This document shows positions 1 to 8,510 of a stretch of DNA of 10,798 nt, piece after piece. The notes below the pieces were generated by a model. That model was not told the DNA's origin. It saw only the letters and a list, made by a program, of their open reading frames with translations, and did not search any database. This DNA is from Euperipatoides rowelli (taxonomy: Eukaryota; Onychophora; Udeonychophora; Euonychophora; Peripatopsidae), in the NCBI GenBank assembly GCA_003024985.2, contig PXIH01S0026106.1; one strand, written 5' to 3'. The first letter of the stretch is position 1. Each line of letters opens with the position of its first letter. Both the position numbers and the translations under genes were made by a program.

Positions 1-2
1 AT

Positions 3-550
3 GATATTTTGGTATAGGAAGTCAATGGCATCAAATTATTGGGTTTATTCATCCAAAGTGACCTAAAATGGGACCAGCATATCTGCAATATAGTAAGATC
101 TGCCATAAAAGACTTTACATGTTATATTCACTAAGAAGACTACATGCCTCAAAAGAATGTTTATTGAGGTGTTATTTCACCTATATTAGACCGTTACTCG
201 AATATTGCTCCCCAGTCTGGTGCTATGCCATTACAGCCAAACAATGAGATACCATCGGGTGTGTTCAGTAAAGAGTTTGCAGAATTATCATGGGACTACA
301 TCATGATTCTTATGAGAAAGACATGACTTTTCTGAATATGATGTCACTTGAGCAAAGATGTGATATTGCAGTGAAAAAGTTAGCTTTATCTTTTGCAGCT
401 GAGTTCCCGAACTTGCTACCCAACAAAAGAGGAACTGTATCAGGCAGATTAACCAGACAATCTGATAAACTTAACTTCCCCCTATGTCGTACTAATAGAT
501 TTAAATTCTCCCCTTTTATGGCAATATTCAGAAACCTTAATCAATCTTAA
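3..550 (+). pseudogene. Decayed C-terminal part of a LINE (CR1/Jockey-type) reverse transcriptase
   Basis: This is the last ~180 codons of the ORF2 protein of a non-LTR retrotransposon, which reverse-transcribes the element's RNA at a nicked genomic target. Read in two frames it gives the region just after the polymerase core: a stretch with LLGLFIQSDLKWDQHI at 36-86, then after a frame change near 107-110 (an A run one base short) the typical YFTYIRPLLEYCSPVW block at about 161-208, then RVCRIIMG, SYEKDMTFLNMMSLEQR, and a tail with LPNKRGTVSGR and CRTNRF before the stop at 548-550. In-frame stops lie at 15-17, 245-247 and 269-271, so the copy is dead; the downstream 86 codons from 290 stay open by chance. 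The 5' part lies outside the window or was never copied (5' truncation is usual for LINEs). Superfamily is judged from the C-terminal block only; CR1, L2 and Jockey relatives share it. Confidence 0.85.
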
Positions 551-775
551 TATTAATATGTTTTTCCTTGTATTCCAAATACAAACACTGGATTTGTATT
601 TGAATTTGAACTTGGACTTGACCCTGTTTAAAGTTCGAATTTGGTTCTTGTACTCAAACCTGGTTTCTGAGCTTGAACCCCAATTATGACAGCTTATTAT
701 TTTGTATACTCGGATATTTAGTGACCAAAGTATCTCAGGCTATCAAAAGGACGTTCAATAAGGAATAAAAAAAAA
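551..775 (+). mobile_element. 3' UTR and A tail of the LINE copy
   Basis: Non-coding sequence directly after the reverse transcriptase stop. It includes five degenerate hexamers in a row at 593-622 (tttgta, tttgaa, tttgaa, cttgga, cttgac), more loose TTGAAC-like units to about 678, an AATAAA at 764-769 and a run of nine A at 767-775, which I take as the 3' end of the insertion. Short tandem repeats and A-rich tails are common at LINE 3' ends. The exact end is inferred; no target-site duplication can be tested because the 5' end of the copy is not in the window. Confidence 0.6.
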
Positions 776-2862
776 GTTTCTATAATTCTCTTTTTCTTCT
801 CTTTTTACTATGTCAAAATTTCAAAATTACTGTTTTATTATTTTAACTGGAAAAATAGCACTTTCCTAAAAAAACTTATTTTTTTTGAAGGAGGGGGGTC
901 CAGAAAAAAATGACTTTAGAATGTTATTGTATTATAATGTATACCTCATCCAAAAAAATTGACAAAAAGAAACATTTGACACCAATTTTCCATTAGTTGA
1001 ATAAAATTATTTGCTGTTATTCGAGTGAAAAGTGAGCCTATTGTTCTCTGACTGGAAGGCAAAACAAAAAAACGTATGTGTGAAGGAAAATGCAAATTTT
1101 TTTTTTTAATTTTAAACCAGGATGACTAGAATGGAGTTAGTATTATAGTATATAGAAACCTTATTCCATATTTACCTAACTTTACCATTTAATAAACAAA
1201 TCTCTTCTTTCAAGATTGTAGTATGAAAAAAAGAAAAAAAAAAAAAAGAACAGTGTAAGAATTTCAGCCAGTTTTCTTCATACTTCCCTTGCTTTTAAAT
1301 AAGACAATTACAGAACTTTTAATCAAACTTACACCATGCTCAGAGTTTATTTGGACCGTAATTACTAGTTCAGTACTAAATGGGAAGCAGACAGGTTATC
1401 TATGGCCAACAAATTATATCTATATACATGAAAAATATTTACAGAATAATATGAACACAAGTTCAAACAACAAAAAAATATTAATTATGATTATTAGCTA
1501 TTTACACATTAGTAATTAATAATAAAGTTAACAAGAGTGATAAAAAAATATAAATTTGTAACCCTTCTCAAGAAAGGCAAACACAAATTTAATTACATGT
1601 TAGGCTAACCCTCATTTTTGCTCAGATAATCATGTCATTCTCAGGAATATTTATAACCAACGACTAATGAAACTAATCAAAATAAAATAAATGTGCTTTG
1701 TTTTGGGTTTGTTAGGCGTGATACATAGCTAAAAAGAGAAACAAATCGGGACTTGGTCGTGCCCTAATTTAATCGACATTAATATAAAAAGAGCGGAAAA
1801 GGATCGCCACTTTTAAATCTATTATTGTATGATTTAGTTCAGTAATGACATTTTATACATCAAAAATAAATGGAGAGAAAAAAAATATATACACTTTTTT
1901 TGTTTTTTTGAAAAAAAAAAAATTTAAATAACCTATACAAAGTTATTTTAGGGTAAAGTACATATCGCCCGACACTATGAGGTTTCTTTGCAATCTAATT
2001 TTAACTATTCACTTTTTTTTTTTGAAAAAGAACAAAACTGCAAGAAAAATGAATCTTTAAATTTGATTCGTATTCACAGTGCAAGCAAAAAAATTTTAAT
2101 AATTGTCTTTGATCTGATCGATTAGAGGACAGAAATTATTCATAATGAAATCTTGGATATTTTGGAAATGTGATTATTCTTTGCTTTTTTCTCTTAGTTG
2201 AGTGAATGTTATTCTTTGCCAGTCTAAGTTTGTAAAAATGAAATATAATTGCTATTAATATTTCTAATTTAGGCTACTTATTTTAAATTTGTAGCAGGTC
2301 AAATAGAGAACGTCTGATTCAATAAGCTTTATTTGGGCTAGAAAAGAAAAGAAGCTTGTCTTAATTTTCTAACTATTGTTTCAAGATTTTTAAAACAGTA
2401 CGCTTTATTTTGAATGCTTCACTTCATTTTTAAAAACACCTGACTTGATTTTTATTTTTACTGTAATTTAAAATAAAATGATTCACAAAAGCCTTATGCT
2501 TAGACTGCTAACAGCAAGGATACATAATTGATAAAATGCAAGGCCACTGCGAATGCTTGAGATCGCAAATATCTTAAGGCTAATTGTGTCTTGCTAAAGA
2601 ATTAATTTAAGGAAAGAGGGATTTTAAGGCCCGGGTTATGTATTCTGTAATAAACCCTACCACTTTAACCTAGCTGGATGCTATCTGACTGGGGAAATTG
2701 GTTTAGAATTGCTAAGATTTCGTTTACAACCCATCCCACTTAAATGAATATCTTGTTACTCTTTACTTTTTTAAAAAATGCCAGTTATTCAGCTCGATAA
2801 TAATCTACAAACCTGCATTATTCTTATACAGTGTAATTTGCGACCTTTTATTTTTAAAACTC
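776..2862. other. No gene seen; A+T-rich non-coding DNA
   Basis: Stop codons are dense in all frames and no protein motif, tRNA or splice-bounded exon is recognisable. The stretch holds many homopolymer runs, for example T runs near 1096-1106, an A14 at 1234-1247, A-rich and T-rich runs at 1895-1922 and 2012-2022, and two TAGGCTA motifs at 1601-1607 and 2270-2276. A slightly less A+T-rich patch at about 2500-2720 gave no recognisable reading. Confidence 0.6.
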
Positions 2863-2879
2863 GAGAGAGAGAGAGAGAG
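2863..2879. repeat. (GA)n microsatellite
   Basis: Eight and a half uninterrupted GA dinucleotide units directly after a CTC, followed by CACTCACTG. It is a simple sequence repeat of the kind that varies in length between individuals; no function is implied. Confidence 0.95.
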
Positions 2880-2880
2880 C

Positions 2881-4036
2881 ACTCACTGTTATAATGATAC
2901 ACTATAATAAAATAGATATCTTATTTTGATATTTGTTAATGCTTGAAAGCTCAGTAAAAAATGCAATTTTGGATTACGTGGGTAGGAGTCACACTCCAAT
3001 AAAAACAAAAGGAAAACTGCTAGTAGCTTGACCATGAGTCTTTAGTATTGTCTCGTATGTCAGCCATTTTTCTCTATATCATTATATTGTATTTTGAGGG
3101 GAAAATACTATTTTCAAATGCTTATTGTAAGAAAACAGTTACATTTAGGAGTTCAAGCTTTATATATGTGGTGGTATATGTTAACCTATGAACGAAAGTA
3201 TCGTAAAAATTAATCTAAGATCCTATTTCCCCAAAAATGGGTCCTAAAATTTAAAAAAAAAAAAAAAAAAAATTATGAAAATTATGAATTTTGATGGTCA
3301 CTAAAATTTTTTTTAGGGGATCAGATGTTTTTTTAAGTGGACGCCAAATACTAGTTTGAAAGGCTGAATCCTATGCCTTATTTATGGCTATATTAAAAAC
3401 TCATTTTTAACACTTAGCCTACTTATATAGAAAAAATACTTTCTATCTTAAAAATTAATTGTTCGTCTTTTTACTGTTTGGGAAAATTATTGTTATTGCA
3501 TGCCGAAGCCTAATAAATATTGGTCACAACTATTCTTATTTTACCTCATTTCCTAGGTTTATATTTTGTTTTTTTTGCCAAAATTGACTAAAGTAATTGA
3601 GTTTGAAAAGAGCAGTATTTATATTTGAATATTTTGACCTGACTTTAATTATTTAGGGCTATCTGAACTTGCAGAATTATTCAGTACATGATCACAAGAA
3701 TCGGGGTGACTTACTACACTGTCATAAAGTAATTGGAAAGTACATTGTTTGTTACAAGATATAATACCCTATACCCATTGAAAAATAGCTCATGTAATAT
3801 ACCCCATAATATAGAACTATAATCCTCTCGAAAATGGTATACAGAATAATAAAATGGGGTTTTACTAAAAATATTGTGCATGTCTGTATGCTTTAAATTT
3901 TTATATGTTAAACTATCAGGGGAACTTACAAAACATTATTATTTGTGTGGGATTTATGCATTCTAAAATTTTGATTGAGAAAATAGACTATCCAGATCGT
4001 AACTTGACCATGTTTTCACACCGGTGTTATTGTTGC
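2881..4036. other. No gene seen; A+T-rich non-coding DNA with an A20 tract
   Basis: No coding signal on either strand. The longest homopolymer of the window, 20 consecutive A, is at 3253-3272, followed by two short near-identical units (ttatgaaaa, ttatgaatt). A TAGCCTA motif sits at 3415-3421. A short plus-strand reading near 3665-3750 was considered as a LINE tail and not accepted. Confidence 0.55.
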
Positions 4037-4040
4037 TCTG

Positions 4041-4250
4041 AACAAATGCCTATTTATTGGTAAGATTGTGCGAGTCGTAAGTAGCCTATGATAAACACCA
4101 GGTTTACGAAATTCTCCAGAAATTAATCTAGCAATACTTTCTTCTTTAACAAAGTGTATGGCCGCTAAGATTGTCTAAATTATAACTAGCCTTTGATAAA
4201 CGCCAGGGTTAAGGTTTCTTCGGACAATTAGCTACCAACTCTACCTTGCA
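4041..4250. repeat. Old diverged tandem duplication, period 105 bp
   Basis: Two head-to-tail copies begin with taagattgt at 4061 and 4166. The best conserved part is tagcctatgataaacaccagg at 4082 against tagcctttgataaacgccagg at 4187 (19 of 21 bases equal). Similarity continues weakly upstream (aacaaa at 4041 and 4149) and downstream. Outside the core many bases differ, so the duplication is old. No coding role is seen. Confidence 0.75.
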
Positions 4251-5446
4251 AAGGTTATAAAACTTTTAGATATTTTACTTAACTAAAATTACTTTATAAC
4301 TATTTATTTTACTCTTTGTTAACTTTCGTTTATCTTAACTTACACAACTTTATATTATGCAGGAATAGAAATGAAAACAATTATATTTTTTGAAATTACT
4401 TCATATTGTTGATCTTTTTACATTTACTTTACATTGTTTATCAGATTACTCTGATATGGTAACAGGTAACTTTAGGAGAGGGACAGAACATTGCTACATC
4501 AACACTCATTTCTCAATTAACAATGAGACGGTTAACCTACCAATTTCCACTCATCTCACGTGCCTTAGGAAAACTAAATAACTGTTTATGCTTTTAAAAA
4601 GGGAAAAACAATGTAATCAACATAAGAAAACCACATTTTTAAAAACAAAATTATGTAAAAGAATTGAATATGAATTTGTTAAATGATTTATAAAAGAAAA
4701 TATGAGTGCAATAATTTTAAATGAGATATGACTCCGTAATTACTAAAATATTGAGCTTAAGTAAATGATAGAACATCACAAACATTTATTCTTGAATTTC
4801 TTTAAAACAAAGATTACTTTTACATTATCCTTAGGAAATATTTGTTTGTTTAAAAACACATCTTTTGAGTTCAATGGTTAAATATTTATAAGAGAAACGT
4901 TTCTCTCAACCTTAGATAAGAAAAACAACAACAAAAAAAAGAAATGGAATAAACATTATGATAAAAAAAATGACAAGCAAGTTTTGGAAATTATACTGAG
5001 GCTCAAAAATTGTATAATATATGGAATAAAAAAATTATTATTAAAAAAAAAAGATTATTTAAATAATTCTAAATATACCCTATTTATGTCTTATTAAAAA
5101 AAACATATAAAAATAGTATACCTTACTATTTCTGGATGTAAAAAAAACAATAAAAATATATATGAAAAATTACCTACAATATTTACAATTGGCTGCAAAT
5201 CTGTTGGAGACATCATTTGGTATTGGTTGACTTGATAAGCTTAGTGAAAAAAAGTTTTAGAAGTAGGGACTAGCTAAGAATGGAGACAGTCCTTCAATAT
5301 GTTAGCATATATTTTTAAAAAAGTCAAAGTTTGTAGCACAGAGGAATGGCACAAAGTTTGAGAAATAGTGAAGAAAACAGCAATTTTGTAATCTTTGGTA
5401 TAGAGGCAACAGCGATAACTTCTTTTTTGAAGAAAAAGGATTGGTT
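4251..5446. other. No gene seen; very A+T-rich DNA
   Basis: Long A-rich stretches dominate (for example 4920-4985 and 5030-5160). Short open frames on both strands have the composition expected from chance in A+T-rich DNA. The section from 5274 upward, read on the minus strand, would be at or just beyond the 3' end of the candidate exon at 5579-5786. Confidence 0.55.
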
Positions 5447-5476
5447 TCAATATCAATTTTGACTCTGTTCAAGATG

Positions 5477-5482
5477 TTTATT
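5477..5482 (-). promoter_or_regulatory. Candidate poly(A) signal AATAAA for the minus-strand exon
   Basis: The plus strand reads tttatt, giving AATAAA on the minus strand about 97 bases after the TAG stop at 5579-5581. If used, cleavage would fall roughly 10-30 bases further on, near 5447-5467. AATAAA is frequent by chance in DNA this A+T rich, so the support comes only from its position after a plausible terminal exon. Confidence 0.35.
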
Positions 5483-5578
5483 AATTTATGAAAAAGTAGA
5501 AGAAAATGGAATGATTGAATGATGTAAGCAATGGAGGAATACATGAATGATCACATTTTTTGTTGATTTAGGACTCCT

Positions 5579-5786
5579 CTAAGTCTTTCCGTGTGTTAGC
5601 CGCCGATGTTTATGTGGACTTGGTGCTTTCTTGCACTGTTTCTGTGTAACCAGTTCCATGGCGTGTTCTGGATCTAGCAGGTGAATGAAATTGGAAATAG
5701 CTTCATCTATCAGCATGCAAAGCCGATACAATATTTCTGGAGTAGGATGAGAAGGTCGCTGAAACATTTCTTTATGTATAAAGTTA
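5579..5786 (-). CDS. Candidate terminal coding exon of an unrecognised host gene
   Basis: Read on the minus strand, a splice-acceptor-like site (CCCACTCCTTACAG, AG at 5787-5788) opens into about 68 codons ending in TAG at 5579-5581. The exon is in phase with one leading base. The peptide starts NFIHKEMFQRPSHPTPEIL, continues with a mixed amphipathic segment (LCMLIDEAISNFIHLLDPEHAMELV) and ends in a basic tail (KKAPSPHKHRRLTHGKT). Base composition is clearly less A+T rich than the flanks and codon use looks ordinary, unlike the lysine/asparagine/phenylalanine-rich chance frames elsewhere. An ATG at 5765-5767 lies inside it, so a short intron-less reading is possible, but the upstream acceptor and the following AATAAA fit a last exon better. 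An alternative acceptor (ATGTTTCAG) lies just inside. I do not recognise the protein. Earlier exons would lie at higher coordinates or beyond the window. Confidence 0.45.
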
Positions 5787-5983
5787 CTGTAAGGAGTGGG
5801 TGAATTATTTCAGCAAATGATCATATTTCAGCAAGTGAATTGAGAGTGAGTTTTTTTTGTTTCGCAATTTATGCTTTATTTGAAATATAAGAAATGCAGA
5901 TTTCAACCATGACTAGAAAAATAATTTTACAAAAATCAAACAACTGTGTTATTATCCAATGGAAGTGAATGTATTAGACGGAC

Positions 5984-6088
5984 TCATCTGTGTTTACCAG
6001 TAATCCATGTTTCCGTGCCATTATCAAGGGTGCAGAATGAAACTTCAGGTTTAAGATTATTCCTTGGCTTGTCCTTAGCGAGTACATA
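5984..6088 (-). other. G+C-richer patch with a short open frame; possible exon or old repeat
   Basis: Between about 5960 and 6130 the sequence is visibly less A+T rich. On the minus strand one frame stays open for 35 codons between stops at 6089-6091 and 5984-5986 and contains KPEVSFCTLDNGTETWITGK; a second minus frame is open over much of the same bases. A donor-like CTG|GTAAAC lies near 5998-6003 (minus). No convincing acceptor precedes it. It is on the same strand as the candidate terminal exon, but a link is only a possibility. Confidence 0.2.
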
Positions 6089-6155
6089 TTAAACCACTAT
6101 AAACACTAGAGTCAAACTTGAGAGCACTTGCATAGTTGATTTCATAAAATATTGT

Positions 6156-6171
6156 AAAAAAAAAAAAAAAA
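6156..6171. repeat. A16 homopolymer tract
   Basis: Sixteen consecutive A on the plus strand, followed by TTTTGACAT. It could be the remnant of a retroposon tail, but no element is recognisable next to it. Confidence 0.9.
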
Positions 6172-6340
6172 TTTTGACATTATATCCAGAAAAAGTATTA
6201 GCTTTAACAAGGTTTTATTAAACATATAAAACATTTTATCCAGAAAAAGATTTAAACAGGCTATATTAAAAAGTTTCATCATTCTATTGTCTTTATGAAT
6301 AGAATGGCATTTTAAGAAGCGGCCAAACATTCTTGAGGTG

Positions 6341-6451
6341 TTAGTCACACTTAGATGAATGGTCTCCCATGCTAACTGACTTCAGTCCACTATAAGTGAC
6401 AGAGTAATAGCCTGAGTTTCTAGGGGATTTTTCGGTAAGACAAAACAGGCT
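6341..6451 (-). other. G+C-richer patch with a 36-codon open frame; possible exon or old repeat
   Basis: A minus-strand frame is open between stops at 6452-6454 and 6341-6343 and reads EKSPRNSGYYSVTYSGLK, then SVSMGDHSSKCD, then stop. Composition is mixed and polar, unlike chance frames nearby. Acceptor-like AG sites (CCCCTAG, ACTCAG) lie inside it. Because it ends in its own stop, it cannot be spliced straight into the exon at 5579-5786 in this frame. I do not recognise it; an eroded repeat is as likely as an exon. Confidence 0.2.
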
Positions 6452-6981
6452 TTAAAGACAAATCGAATTTTGATTTCTGTTCTGTGTAAAAACTGTCTAC
6501 TAGTTACTGTTATGAAAATAAAAGCTGTTAAGAAAGCTTATTTTTCTTTCTGTCTTATACGATTAAAAATATAAAAGTGAGAAATTAACTTTGAATAAAA
6601 AAAAAATATTTTAAATTGTGGAGACCAAGAATCTATTTACTAAATTGAGTTGTTATTTAAGTTCATTTAAATATTAATAAAATGTTATTATTTATATTAA
6701 AGGAGCTGTATAAATTATAAAGAAAAATAAAAACATAATTGACTATATTTTCCTTTTTACCTTCTTGTCTTAAACAATATCAACCAAAATATTCTTTTAA
6801 CTCTGAATTTCAATGTATTATTTCAAGAGAGTTTTTATAAATATTTTTCCCATATAAAAAAACAGTATTTACAGTATAAAAACATACAGCAAATATAGAA
6901 ACATATTAATACAGTATTTAATCTGTTATAAAGACCTTATTGATACAGTATAATTATTTCATGGATCTTGAAAAAGAGATA
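6452..6981. other. No gene seen; A+T-rich DNA with recurrent ACAGTAT
   Basis: No coding signal. ACAGTAT occurs four times within 90 bases (6862, 6871, 6911, 6945). The upper part lies directly after the stop of the Penelope-like relic on the minus strand and may be its 3' non-coding flank; I found no recognisable GIY-YIG endonuclease remnant there. Confidence 0.45.
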
Positions 6982-7652
6982 TTACAAAAGCTTGATTAGG
7001 AAATAAAAGATTATATTTCTTCCCACAGAATAACCATTATCCAAAAGAATTTTGATCAAGAGAGCTAGATTAAAAATTAAGTCTTCCCCCAAATTATAAA
7101 TATTAATAATTCTTAAAATTTGACTAATAAAAACGTTTTTAACTATGTTTATTGAAATATTACTATACTCCTGAGGTAAGTTAATTACATTAAATTTATA
7201 ATCCCTTCGTTTATCATATTTTTAAATTATTTTATTATGTAGGTCATTTTCTAAATCTAAAAAAAATTGCTTTTTTATTATCATTTCTAACTCTTAAGAT
7301 TCAACTCTTCCGGATAAATATCTAAGTTGAAAAAAATTACATCATTAATGTACCTTTTTTCTATAACTTTTAGTCCTGTTTTTTCAATAAATCTGTTTTC
7401 ATAATAATATAAAAACAGATTTGGAACAGCGGCTCCAAAATTAACTCATTGGGGTATACCTTTATATTGTCTTCTAAAGATATTAAATATATCTATGTAA
7501 TTGTTATTGAGACAGAATTAAAAAATCTCATTGATTTGTTTTAGGTTAAAATTATAGCTAAAATGTCCTAATCTAAATTTTAGGCCTAAAGGTAAAAATT
7601 TACTAAATAAATCTAAAATAGCTAAAATAATTAACTCAGTCATAGGTTGTGT
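6982..7652 (-). pseudogene. Penelope-like retroelement reverse transcriptase relic
   Basis: Translating the minus strand gives the palm and C-terminal parts of a Penelope-like reverse transcriptase in order: TELIILAILDLF (about 7605-7640), FNLKQINEIF (about 7521-7550), then QYKGIPQ at 7449-7469, the first part of the GIPxGxN motif; the glycine codon is now TGA (7446-7448). It runs on as VNFGAAVPNLFLYYYE, then YINDV at 7338-7352 where a YxDD catalytic box is expected, YPEEL at 7302-7316, and after a frame change at an 8-base homopolymer (7259-7266), FLDLEND, KYDKRRDYKF, SQILR at 7111-7125 and LLDNGY. Stops at 7518-7520, 7446-7448, 7287-7289 and 7222-7224 kill it; the last 79 codons before the TAA at 6982-6984 are open. 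Motif A and everything upstream are missing. No GIY-YIG domain was recognised. Family assignment rests on the motif order and spacing. Confidence 0.85.
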
Positions 7653-7720
7653 TACTATACTTGTGAGGTAGACTAATTACATTAAATTTTATAATCCCTT
7701 TTATCATATTTTTTGATTAT
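7652..7720 (-). repeat. Second copy of the Penelope-like C-terminal fragment
   Basis: This stretch matches 7160-7230 base for base over most of its length, offset 492: both read ttactatact, then taattacattaaattt, ataatccctt and ttatcatattttt on the plus strand. On the minus strand it encodes IIKKYDKRDYK and, after one extra A, FNVISLPHKYSN. It lies immediately upstream of the relic in the same orientation, where the reverse transcriptase motif A would be expected. It therefore looks like the tail of another copy, or a rearranged piece of the same one, joined head to tail. Penelope-like elements are known for partial tandem copies. Confidence 0.8.
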
Positions 7721-8379
7721 TTACCTATTACTATTTAATTTTTTAATAGAATTTATATTAACTGTAGATATATTTACCAAACAAATGAAAATTATACAAA
7801 AGTAAATATACTATTCCCAAATTAGAGATGGTCATGCAAAACATTTTTGCAAGCTTTTTAAAAAAAATTGTTTTGGTTTTTGATGAATTGACTACTAAGC
7901 CAAGTATCAGGTATAAAATCAGTTCATATCAGGATTTAGCTGCTTATATTTAAAGTCACGGGTAACAAGTAAATGCCAGCATTATTATATAACATTGAGA
8001 TTTCCACCAAGAAGTACCACCATGGCCACAACCTGGTGGCAAGAAAACAATGCATTATGAATTTTCCATTGGATAAATAAGGCATAAATAATAAACCAAC
8101 TCAAATCTTTACATTGAAATAAGAGAAGCAATACTGAAACCAAATCTGTGTTATCTACCTGCAGGTTATTCAAGATTTCCCATAAAATTAGAGAAGAAAG
8201 AGTGAAACAAGAGATGGCTAATGTCATCAATTTCATGACAAAAAAAGAACAATAACAAAAACATATTGAAGCTCTAGTGATTTGACAGTCTGTGATTTTG
8301 GAGCGCTTATGTATTTTTTTTTAAATTCTTAACATTGATTTTATCAACTTACAGTTTTGACATATTTCCATATCCTGTT
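7721..8379. other. No gene supported
   Basis: A+T-rich DNA. A minus-strand frame at 7985-8236 (83 codons, very leucine-rich and hydrophobic) contains a donor-like CAG|GTAGAT and an acceptor-like TTTTCTTGCCACCAG, but no recognisable protein, so it is not called. The bases just above 7720 may hold further eroded Penelope-like sequence; I could not read it. Confidence 0.4.
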
Positions 8380-8383
8380 TTAA

Positions 8384-8400
8384 CCTTCGACCAGTCGCGT
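8384..8400 (+). repeat. Left terminal inverted repeat of the piggyBac-like element
   Basis: CCTTCGACCAGTCGCGT directly inside TTAA; pairs with the right end at 9936-9952. A related unit, GTGGTCGCGTGTCGG, follows at 8418-8432, so the left end seems to carry two diverged copies of the end motif about 27 bases apart. Confidence 0.6.
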
Positions 8401-8471
8401 ACAAAATTTTAACATGAGTGGTCGCGTGTCGGAATTTTTATGACTCATAGACTCCTATTTATACAAGTTTC

Positions 8472-8508
8472 TAAATATGTGTAATAATGAAATGATTACA
8501 CATATTTA
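8472..8508. repeat. Perfect 14-bp inverted repeat with 9-base loop
   Basis: TAAATATGTGTAAT at 8472-8485 is the exact reverse complement of ATTACACATATTTA at 8495-8508, separated by AATGAAATG. It would form a stable hairpin in single-stranded DNA or RNA. It sits between the left end of the putative transposon and its internal repeat array. Confidence 0.9.
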
Positions 8509-8510
8509 TA

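Noticed and set aside
633-640. GTTCGAAT, similar to a tRNA B box
   Set aside because: It lies in the LINE 3' UTR and has no A box or cloverleaf around it.
1289-1519. 76-codon plus-strand open frame
   Set aside because: Composition (isoleucine, asparagine, lysine, tyrosine rich) is that of random A+T-rich DNA; no motif, no splice or promoter context.
3665-3750. Plus-strand reading NYSVHDHKNRGDLLHCHK resembling the tail of some LINE proteins
   Set aside because: Only about 25 codons with loose resemblance and no adjoining reverse transcriptase sequence.
4390-4581. 63-codon plus-strand open frame
   Set aside because: No ATG at its start, no recognisable domain, no flanking splice signals.
5274-5544. 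Two overlapping minus-strand open frames
   Set aside because: Cysteine-, leucine- and phenylalanine-rich chance frames; they overlap the probable 3' UTR of the exon at 5579-5786.
6142-6348. 68-codon minus-strand open frame
   Set aside because: No ATG at its start, and it ends in a phenylalanine run encoded by the A16 tract; no motif recognised.
7985-8236. 83-codon hydrophobic minus-strand frame with donor-like and acceptor-like sites
   Set aside because: Could be taken for a membrane protein or an exon pair, but the frame reads through both sites, leucine richness follows from composition, and no family is recognised.
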